Shown here: positions 57,988 to 64,000 of the stretch, piece after piece | How positions within the stretch are numbered: the stretch's first letter is position 1 | Layout: every line of letters begins with the position of its first letter | From: Alphaproteobacteria bacterium | Lineage (GTDB): Bacteria > Pseudomonadota > Alphaproteobacteria > Micropepsales > Micropepsaceae | Direction: 5' to 3' | Length of the DNA stretch: 64,000 nt | Assembly (NCBI GenBank): GCA_017983635.1 | Contig: JAGOBA010000015.1 | Location: 1 to 64,000 of the forward strand | The notes under the pieces: model-generated | Database searches by the model: none | Told to the model about the DNA's origin: nothing | Seen by the model: only the letters and a program-made list of their open reading frames with translations | Translations under genes and position numbers: made by a program

Positions 57988-59266
57988 CCGAGGTCACGAC
58001 GGCGACGAGGAACGGAGCGGCGAAGGCGGTTGCTTTGCCAGTGAGGGTGAAGAGACCGTAGACCTCCGAGATCATCGTTTGCGGCGCAATGCGAGCGACC
58101 ATGGTGCGGCTTGAGGCGAGGATGGGTCCGACGAAGACGCCGCCCAAGATCGAGAACGCGAGGCTGAGCTGTTCGGGAAACTGCGTGAAGCCGAACATCG
58201 CGAGCAGGGGGCCGAGCACCGGTAGTTGCTGCGCGCGGAGTTCCTCGGTGACCGGAAAGAAGAAGAGGTACTCATTTGGCGTCGTGCTCACGGAGCCTGC
58301 GACGGCGAGTGTGAACATCAGGAGGCCTACTTGAATTGTGCGGCGCGAGCCGACCTTGTCGTCGATCCAACCGCCGATGAACGAGGTGAAGATCGGAACG
58401 GTCAGAACGATCAAGGCGAAGAGACCGATCTTGGCCGTGCCCCAGCCGAAGACGCCGCTCAAGTATCCGGCGAGGAAGGTGAACACCGCGCTCATGCCGT
58501 CGGCGTAGATCGCCCGCACGAGTAGATACTTGCCAATGTTGCGGTAGTGGCTGACTTGGCTGATCGTGCGGCCGAGTTGCTGTAGGCCTGAACCGATAGC
58601 GCCGACAATCGAGAGCCCCGTGCGCGGGCGATCATGCGTGAACAGCACGAGCGGGATCGAAAAGACGATCAGCCACAACGCCGAGAGCGGGCCGGAAAGG
58701 CGCTCGTGCGCGAACTCACCACTGAATAGAGCGAGGATGCCGAGGGTTGGGATTGTCAGCCACACGATGAAAAGCGTCACGCTGCCGACATAATCGAGGC
58801 TGTAGGCGAGGCCGCTCAGGAAGCCGACGTTCTTTTCGCCGGCGATGCTGGTCAGCATGGCGTTGTGGTAGACGGCGGCGAATTCCATCGTGACGGCGGC
58901 GACGATGATCGCCAGGATGCCAAGCCAGAGGTTTCCCTCGGTCACGAACCACAGGGCCAGCATGGCGGGGATTGCGATCGCCGAGAAGAGGAGAAGCCCC
59001 GGCTTGCGTGGGCCGTAGGCGTCGGCGAGCGCGCCCAAGATGGGGGAGCAGAGGGCGATCAACATGCCCGCGGCCGCTTGGGTGTAGCCCCAAACAACTT
59101 GGCCCTCCACATTGTCGCCGACGACGTGCTTCTGGAAGTACGCTGCGAAGACGAAGATGTTGATGATGACGAAGTAAGGGCTAGCCGCGAACTGATAGAG
59201 CGCCCAGCCGAGTTGACTGAGGCGCCCTTGCGCGGGTGACCTGCCGGCGGCGCTTTCCAGGCTCAT
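57875..59266 (-). CDS. MFS transporter, UMF1/Atg22-like
   Basis: The 463-residue protein has about 12 membrane helices and the opening LGWALYQFAASPYFVIINIF with VFAAYFQKHV, characteristic of the UMF1 (Atg22-like) branch. The MFS loop motif is GALADAYGPRKPGLLLFSAI. It ends with a short charged tail. The substrate is unknown; yeast Atg22 exports amino acids from the vacuole, but transfer of that function to bacteria is unproven. The ATG at 59266 overlaps the stop of the FAH-family gene upstream (ATGA), so the two are probably cotranscribed. Confidence 0.85.
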   Translation of the reverse strand: MSLESAAGRSPAQGRLSQLGWALYQFAASPYFVIINIFVFAAYFQKHVVGDNVEGQVVWGYTQAAAGMLIALCSPILGALADAYGPRKPGLLLFSAIAIPAMLALWFVTEGNLWLGILAIIVAAVTMEFAAVYHNAMLTSIAGEKNVGFLSGLAYSLDYVGSVTLFIVWLTIPTLGILALFSGEFAHERLSGPLSALWLIVFSIPLVLFTHDRPRTGLSIVGAIGSGLQQLGRTISQVSHYRNIGKYLLVRAIYADGMSAVFTFLAGYLSGVFGWGTAKIGLFALIVLTVPIFTSFIGGWIDDKVGSRRTIQVGLLMFTLAVAGSVSTTPNEYLFFFPVTEELRAQQLPVLGPLLAMFGFTQFPEQLSLAFSILGGVFVGPILASSRTMVARIAPQTMISEVYGLFTLTGKATAFAAPFLVAVVTSATQSQRAGFAVILVFLVLGFVGLWWVKEERAEVAPPR

Positions 59267-60138
59267 ACGACGACCGTTTCGCCGGTTTCGTTTTCGCAAA
59301 CGTTTTCGAGCGCGCCGAGGCCGTCGATCTCGACGCGAACGCGGTCGCCCGCTTTCATGCGCACCGGCGGCGTTCGCCAATTGCCGACGCCGGCGGGCGT
59401 ACCGGTGAAGATGACGTCACCCGGTTCTAGGGTGAAGGCTGCGGTTAGGTGTTCGATTTGGGCTGGGATCTTGAAGATCATCTCGGCGGTCGAGGCGCTC
59501 TGCATGACTTCGCCGTTTAGGAGGCAGCGCACGTTGAGTGCATGAACATCTTTGATCTCGTCCGGCGTGACTATCCAGGGGCCGGTGGGGCCATGGGTGT
59601 CGAAGCCTTTGCCCATCATCATGGTGGGTGAGCGTTGCTGCCAATCGCGGACCGAGATGTCGTTGCCGCACATAAAGCCGGCAATCACCTCGAAGGCGCG
59701 CGCTGCCGGGACGTGGCGGCAACGGCGGCCGATGACCACGCAGAGTTCGGCTTCGTAGTCGACCTTGTCGGAGACTTTGGGGATACGAACGGCGTCGTTT
59801 GGGCCCACAATGCAGGTCGCTTGCTTGGCGAACCAGACTTGATGTTCGGGCGCGGCGCGACCAGTCTCGCGGATGTGGTCGGCGTAGTTCATGCCAATCG
59901 CTAAAACCTTGCCGGGGCGCGGCACCGGTGCTTCGAGCCGCACTTTTGACAAGGGCAGGCGTTGGCGCGCGGATGTAGCGACCTCGCGGGCCTGCGCCAT
60001 GGCGGTGGGGCCGGCGCGCAGGAGCGCGATCATGGATTGGGGAAGGTCGGGAGCGGCGGCGGCGAGGTCGACAATGGTGTCCCCCTCGACCACGCCGATG
60101 CGGCGGCGGTGGCTTTCAGTGAAGGTCGCGAGCTTCAT
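59263..60138 (-). CDS. Fumarylacetoacetate hydrolase (FAH) family protein
   Basis: The 291-residue protein has the FAH fold: VLAIGMNYADHIRETG, the metal-binding cluster DKVDYEAELCVVIGRRCRHV (ExE and a following Asp), GNDISVRDWQQR, KGFDTHGPTGPWIV and GDVIFTGTPAGVG. Members act on acylpyruvates, 2-hydroxyhepta-2,4-diene-1,7-dioates or decarboxylate oxaloacetate; the substrate here cannot be told. The start at 60138 (MKLATF) is standard. It is coupled to the MFS gene by four-base overlap. Confidence 0.93.
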   Translation of the reverse strand: MKLATFTESHRRRIGVVEGDTIVDLAAAAPDLPQSMIALLRAGPTAMAQAREVATSARQRLPLSKVRLEAPVPRPGKVLAIGMNYADHIRETGRAAPEHQVWFAKQATCIVGPNDAVRIPKVSDKVDYEAELCVVIGRRCRHVPAARAFEVIAGFMCGNDISVRDWQQRSPTMMMGKGFDTHGPTGPWIVTPDEIKDVHALNVRCLLNGEVMQSASTAEMIFKIPAQIEHLTAAFTLEPGDVIFTGTPAGVGNWRTPPVRMKAGDRVRVEIDGLGALENVCENETGETVVV

Positions 60139-60454
60139 GGATCTCAATCGTTGAGTCGTGGTGGCTTTGCGCACTCGTTAGAGCAAGGCGAGCGGCCAAA
60201 AGCACCTGCGAATCGGTGAGGGGGCTGCAGTTGCGGAAACGAGCGGTCAAATTGCAAGATGGGATCACGCTTTTTCCGCATCTGATGCCCAGAATCATAT
60301 GAAAACACACACTTCTCTGCCGTCCGTATGCAAAAAACCCAAGCAAAATGACGTATTTTTGTAGATTGCTTAATCTTCGTCCGTTATATGTCGCTGATCG
60401 CTGACCTTAGTCGAGGTCGCGCAACCCACACCCAAGTTGAGGGGCATAACCCAC
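60139..60454. promoter_or_regulatory. 316-bp divergent intergenic region between FAH and HU genes
   Basis: No coding frame is present. It becomes distinctly AT-rich at about 60290-60400 (CATATGAAAACACACAC, ATTTTTGTAGATTGC, CGTTATATG), as expected for the promoter of a highly expressed HU gene. I cannot fix -35 and -10 boxes with correct spacing. Confidence 0.45.
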
Positions 60455-60745
60455 ATGAGCAAATCGGACTTCATCCTCGCCGTCGCCAAAAGAGGCGGAG
60501 ACCTGCCCAAGGCGGAAGCCAAGCGCGTGATCGAACTGGTGTTCGGCACGATCGAGGCCAGCCTCAAGGGGCTGAAGGGCGGCGGAAAGCTCCCGATCGG
60601 TAATTTCGGCGTGTTCACGGTCGCCAAGCGCCCGGCGCGCATGGGCCGCAACCCGCGGACCGGCGAAGCCATCAAGATCAAGGCCTCGAAGAAGCTGCGC
60701 TTCCGCCCGGCCAAGACGCTGAAGGCCGCGGCCGGTATCGTCTAA
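60455..60745 (+). CDS. HU-family DNA-binding protein
   Basis: The 96-residue basic protein starts MSKSDFILAVAKRGGDLPKA and has the HU core: LPIGNFGVFTVAKRPARMGR, then NPRTGEAIKIKASKKLRFRP in the DNA-binding beta-arm, then AKTLKAAAG. It packages and bends DNA as a dimer. TTGAGGGG is upstream of the ATG. A strong intrinsic terminator follows 23 bases after the stop. Confidence 0.96.
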   Translation: MSKSDFILAVAKRGGDLPKAEAKRVIELVFGTIEASLKGLKGGGKLPIGNFGVFTVAKRPARMGRNPRTGEAIKIKASKKLRFRPAKTLKAAAGIV

Positions 60746-60768
60746 GCTTCTCTTTGAAGCGAATGAGC

Positions 60769-60798
60769 AACGGCCCGGGTGATCGCCCGGGCCGTTTT
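60769..60798 (+). terminator. Rho-independent terminator after HU gene
   Basis: AACGGCCCGGG-TGATCG-CCCGGGCCGTT forms an 11-bp perfect stem followed by TTTT. It ends the HU transcript just before glnE. Confidence 0.93.
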
Positions 60799-60818
60799 GC
60801 TTTGGAGCCGGCACTGGT

Positions 60819-63728
60819 ATGCAGGACGGTATGACCGGATCACTCACCGCCCGGATTTGCCGCGTCCCCGAGACCTTTGATGCTGCGCTTGGGGCGCGGA
60901 CGCTCGAGACGCTGGGCGAGCGGGCGGGACAGGGGGCGCTGCGCGAGCTCATTGCGGCCACCGCCTCGAACAGCCCCTATCTCGCGCGTGTGATGGAGCG
61001 CGAGGCCGATAGTCTGGTGCGCGATCTGGCCGGCGACCCGCGCATGATGCTCGCTACGATGCTGGCCAGTCTGCGGTTCGATGAGACGCCGACGCGCGCG
61101 GACATGATGCGGCGCTTGCGCGAGGTGAAGCGGCGGGCGTCGTTGTTGATCGCGCTGGCGGACCTCGGCGGGGTTTGGGGTCTCGACGAGGTGACTGAGG
61201 CCCTGACGAAGCTGGCGGATGCGGCTCTGGCATCATCGCTGCGCTATGCGATGATCGAGGCGATCGGCCGGGGGCGGTTTGCGCCGAGCGATACGATCGA
61301 GCCGGCGGATGATGCGGCGCTGTTCTTTCTCGCGATGGGGAAGTACGGCGCGTTTGAGTTGAACTATTCCAGCGACATCGATTTCAGCTGCTATTTCAAC
61401 GCGGATCGGTTGCCTGTCGCGACGAGTGTTGAACCGCGCGAGTTCGCGGTGCGGTTGACGCAGGCCACCGTCGGGCTGATGCAGGAAGCGACGGCGGATG
61501 GGTACGTCTTCCGCTGCGACTTGCGGCTTCGGCCGGATGCCGGATCCACGCAGATCGCGGTTTCGACGCGCGCGGCAGAGGCCTACTACGAATCCATGGG
61601 CCAGAACTGGGAACGTGCCGCGATGATCAAGGCGCGGCCGTGCGCGGGAGATCTGGCCGAGGGTGCGGCGTTTCTAAGCCAGATGGAACCGTTCGTGTGG
61701 CGCAAGTATCTGGACTATGCGGCGATCGAGGACATTCATTCTATCAAGCGTCAGATTCATGCACACGGCGGCCACGGCGAGGTGGCGATCGCGGGGCACA
61801 ATATCAAGCTTGGCCGCGGCGGCATTCGCGAGATCGAGTTTTTTGCGCAAACGCAGCAACTGATCCTGGGCGGGCGCATTCCGATATTGCGGCGTTCTCG
61901 TACCGTCGATGCGCTCGCAGCGTTGGCTCAGCGCGGAATCATAGCGGAGGAAACGCGGGCCGACCTGACCGAGACTTATGAATTCCTGCGCACGCTCGAA
62001 CATCGCTTGCAGATGATCGAGGACGAGCAGACGCACACGTTGCCGAAGACGCCGGAAGGGCTGAGCAACGTTGCCCGGTTCATGGGCTTTGGCGTGACGC
62101 AAATTTTCTCAGATAAACTGCGCGATCATCTGCTGCGGGTGCAGTCGCACTACGCGAAGCTTTTCGAGGGTAAGCCGTCCTTGTCGGAGGACTCGGGCAG
62201 CTTGGTGTTTACCGGCGTCGATGAGGATCCGGAGACGGTGCAGACGCTGCGCAAGCTCGGCTTCTCGCAGCCGGAGGCGGTGTCGGCCACGATCCGCGGT
62301 TGGCACCATGGCCGCATCCGCGCGACGCGCAGCGAAAAGGCGCGCGAGAAGCTGACCGCATTGATGCCGCTGCTGTTGGCGGCGTTGGGCAAGACCGCCA
62401 ATCCGGACATCGCGTTTACGCGCTTCGACAAGTTCTTGAGCGGGTTGCCGTCGGGCGTGCAGGTGTTTGCGCTGTTGTTCTCGAACCCGCGGTTGCTCGA
62501 TCTGATTGCAGAGATCGTGGGGACTGCACCGCGCCTGGCCGATCATTTGGCGCAGCGGCCGGGGCTGCTCGATGTTTTGATCGACGTGGATTTTCTGCGG
62601 CATCAGCCGGGTTTGAAGGAGCTTGTCGAGAATCTTGAGTCGTTGATGCGTGGCGCGAAGACGTTCGAGGACAAGCTCGACGTCGCGCGGCGGTGGACGA
62701 AAGATCAGCAGTTCCGCGTTGGGCTGCAGCTCTTGCGTGGCGAAGTCGACGGGGTTGCGGCGGGCTATGCGTTCGCCGATGTGGCGGAGGCGGTGATCGC
62801 TGCGTTGAACGCGGCGACGTTCAAAGAGACTGCAGTTGCGCACGGGCAGGTCAAAGGTGGCGAGATGGTCGTCATTGCGATGGGCCGGGTCGGCGGGCGC
62901 GAAATGACGGCCGCCTCGGACCTCGATCTGATCTTTGTCTATGATCATGCCAAAGATGCGGTCTCGTCCGACGGCGCGCGGCCGATCGCGCCCAGTGTGT
63001 ATTTTGCGCGCGCTTCGCAGCGTTTGATTTCGGCGCTGACCGTGATGACCGGCGAAGGCGGTCTCTACGACGTCGACATGCGCTTGCGGCCGTCGGGCAA
63101 CAAAGGGCCCGTGGCGGTAAGCTTCGAGACGTTTGCCAAGTACCAAGCAGATGAGGCTTGGACGTGGGAGCGGCTCGCGCTCACGCGCGCGCGGGTGGTT
63201 GCAGGCCCTCACGAACTAAGGTCGCGCGTAGAGGGTGTCATCTTTGGGGCGCTGACCGCGCCGCGGGGGCCTGTGCAGATTCTGACCGATGTGGCCGAAA
63301 TGCGTGGTCGGTTGGACCGCGAGCGGCCGGCAAAGTCGCCATGGGACATCAAAGAGGCGAAGGGTGGTCTGTTCGACGTGGAATTCGTCGCACAGGGCTT
63401 GCAATTGGTTCATGCGCAAAGAGACGCCGGTGTCTTGAGGGTCAATACGATCGACGCGCTGGACGGCTTGGCTGAGGCGGGTGTTCTTTCGGCAGCTGAC
63501 TATGAAATGCTCGCGCGGGCTGTGAGCCTTTACCAGAGGATCACTCAGCTCCTTCGCCTCACGGTCGAAGGTGTCTTCCAGCCGGCGGATGCATCGGCGT
63601 CACTGCGCGCGCTTGTCGTGAAGGCGGTTGGCGCCGCGACGTTTGAAGAGGTCGAAACCACACTCGCCGCAGTCGAGGCCGACGTGAGGGCTGTGTTCGA
63701 GCGGTTGATCGGACCAGTCTCCGGGTAG
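60819..63728 (+). CDS. glnE: Bifunctional glutamine synthetase adenylyltransferase/deadenylyltransferase
   Basis: The 969-residue protein has two nucleotidyltransferase domains in tandem: N-terminal AMGKYGAFELNYSSDIDFSC near residue 173 (deadenylylation) and C-terminal AMGRVGGREMTAASDLDLIF near 688 (adenylylation). GlnD-type regulatory helices follow each. It toggles glutamine synthetase activity by AMP transfer under PII control in nitrogen regulation. The length is normal. The ATG at 60819 lies just after the HU terminator. Confidence 0.95.
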   Translation: MQDGMTGSLTARICRVPETFDAALGARTLETLGERAGQGALRELIAATASNSPYLARVMEREADSLVRDLAGDPRMMLATMLASLRFDETPTRADMMRRLREVKRRASLLIALADLGGVWGLDEVTEALTKLADAALASSLRYAMIEAIGRGRFAPSDTIEPADDAALFFLAMGKYGAFELNYSSDIDFSCYFNADRLPVATSVEPREFAVRLTQATVGLMQEATADGYVFRCDLRLRPDAGSTQIAVSTRAAEAYYESMGQNWERAAMIKARPCAGDLAEGAAFLSQMEPFVWRKYLDYAAIEDIHSIKRQIHAHGGHGEVAIAGHNIKLGRGGIREIEFFAQTQQLILGGRIPILRRSRTVDALAALAQRGIIAEETRADLTETYEFLRTLEHRLQMIEDEQTHTLPKTPEGLSNVARFMGFGVTQIFSDKLRDHLLRVQSHYAKLFEGKPSLSEDSGSLVFTGVDEDPETVQTLRKLGFSQPEAVSATIRGWHHGRIRATRSEKAREKLTALMPLLLAALGKTANPDIAFTRFDKFLSGLPSGVQVFALLFSNPRLLDLIAEIVGTAPRLADHLAQRPGLLDVLIDVDFLRHQPGLKELVENLESLMRGAKTFEDKLDVARRWTKDQQFRVGLQLLRGEVDGVAAGYAFADVAEAVIAALNAATFKETAVAHGQVKGGEMVVIAMGRVGGREMTAASDLDLIFVYDHAKDAVSSDGARPIAPSVYFARASQRLISALTVMTGEGGLYDVDMRLRPSGNKGPVAVSFETFAKYQADEAWTWERLALTRARVVAGPHELRSRVEGVIFGALTAPRGPVQILTDVAEMRGRLDRERPAKSPWDIKEAKGGLFDVEFVAQGLQLVHAQRDAGVLRVNTIDALDGLAEAGVLSAADYEMLARAVSLYQRITQLLRLTVEGVFQPADASASLRALVVKAVGAATFEEVETTLAAVEADVRAVFERLIGPVSG

Positions 63729-63734
63729 ACCGCC

Positions 63735-64000
63735 TCACCACTCTTCGACGAGTTTGAACGAGGCGCCGATTTCGCCGTAGACGCGCAGCGTGCAGGGGCC
63801 GGCGGCCTTGGGAACGTCTGTCTGCAGTGCTTCGCTCGCTTGGCCTGTCAGTGTTTGGCGGGTGCAGTTGATGCGGTATTGGCTGACGCCGCTGCCGAGA
63901 GAAGCGAATTTGAACTTGCTGCGCGTCAGTGTGTGTTCCCAAACGCCGCTGCCTTCCGTGGCCGGATCGGTGAGCAACGTTCCATCGAGCGAGAGCGGCG
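63735..64000 (-). CDS. Hypothetical protein, C-terminal part (runs off window)
   Basis: The frame is open from the window edge and ends at 63735 with IGASFKLVEEW. The visible ~88 residues (SGVWEHTLTRSKFKFASLGS, YRINCTRQTLTGQ, AAGPCTLRVYGEIGASF) suggest a beta-rich exported protein with two Cys. No family recognised. It converges on glnE. Confidence 0.5.
   Translation of the reverse strand, partial: PLSLDGTLLTDPATEGSGVWEHTLTRSKFKFASLGSGVSQYRINCTRQTLTGQASEALQTDVPKAAGPCTLRVYGEIGASFKLVEEW

Overview
The window looks like a piece of chromosome from an alphaproteobacterium with moderately high GC. The evidence is the gene set and order: System I cytochrome c maturation genes, a degP / response regulator / histidine kinase / glnE neighbourhood, HU, guaB, rsmB, rlmE and ppx. 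A finer placement (Caulobacterales- or Rhizobiales-like) is only an impression.

Layout. (1) 1-2.75 kb: a winged-helix/TPR regulator divergent from an exported TPR protein. (2) About 2.8-43.1 kb: a large accessory block that I read as a genomic island. A ~43-bp sequence next to the 3' end of a tRNA-Gln gene (43.1 kb) recurs in imperfect form at 2.8 kb. In order the block holds: an HNH endonuclease; a TrlF-like PHP/ATPase gene cut in two by an IS3-family element with a clean 4-bp target duplication; an rmuC gene with an apparent N-terminal frameshift; a lipolytic pair (patatin lipoprotein and truncated DUF2235); debris of small genes; an 18.4-kb type I secretion/RTX locus; an XRE regulator divergent from a PD-(D/E)XK-like protein; a phage-derived cassette (ParB-methyltransferase, DUF5681, terminase, DUF3489, DUF2924, large serine recombinase) without capsid or tail genes; and a soluble response regulator/histidine kinase pair. 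(3) 43.1-64 kb: core genes. These are ccmF-G-H-I on the minus strand, ppx-rlmE, an acid phosphatase, guaB, rsmB, ccmE, degP, a two-component system, an MFS transporter with an FAH-family enzyme, HU and glnE.

The most exciting part is the locus at 14.3-32.7 kb. A HlyB-type exporter and HlyD-type adaptor are followed by a HlyC-type acyltransferase, a DUF4261 protein, an Imm11/DUF1629 immunity-type protein, and a 4115-residue RTX protein whose extreme N-terminus is an AHH-type HNH nuclease domain. I read this as a type I-secreted polymorphic nuclease toxin with its immunity gene(s), joining parts normally seen in contact-dependent competition systems to a haemolysin-style export route. The assignment rests on motifs visible in the sequence; the function is inference. 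No TolC-type outer-membrane gene is in the window.

Several genes look damaged: the TrlF-like gene (insertion), rmuC (frameshift), the DUF2235 gene (truncation) and a small gene at 13.5-13.9 kb (frameshift). The core genes look intact. The usual alphaproteobacterial ccmI-E-F-H (cycHJKL)-degP order appears rearranged here, with ccmE left beside degP and the F-G-H-I block about 6 kb away in the opposite direction.
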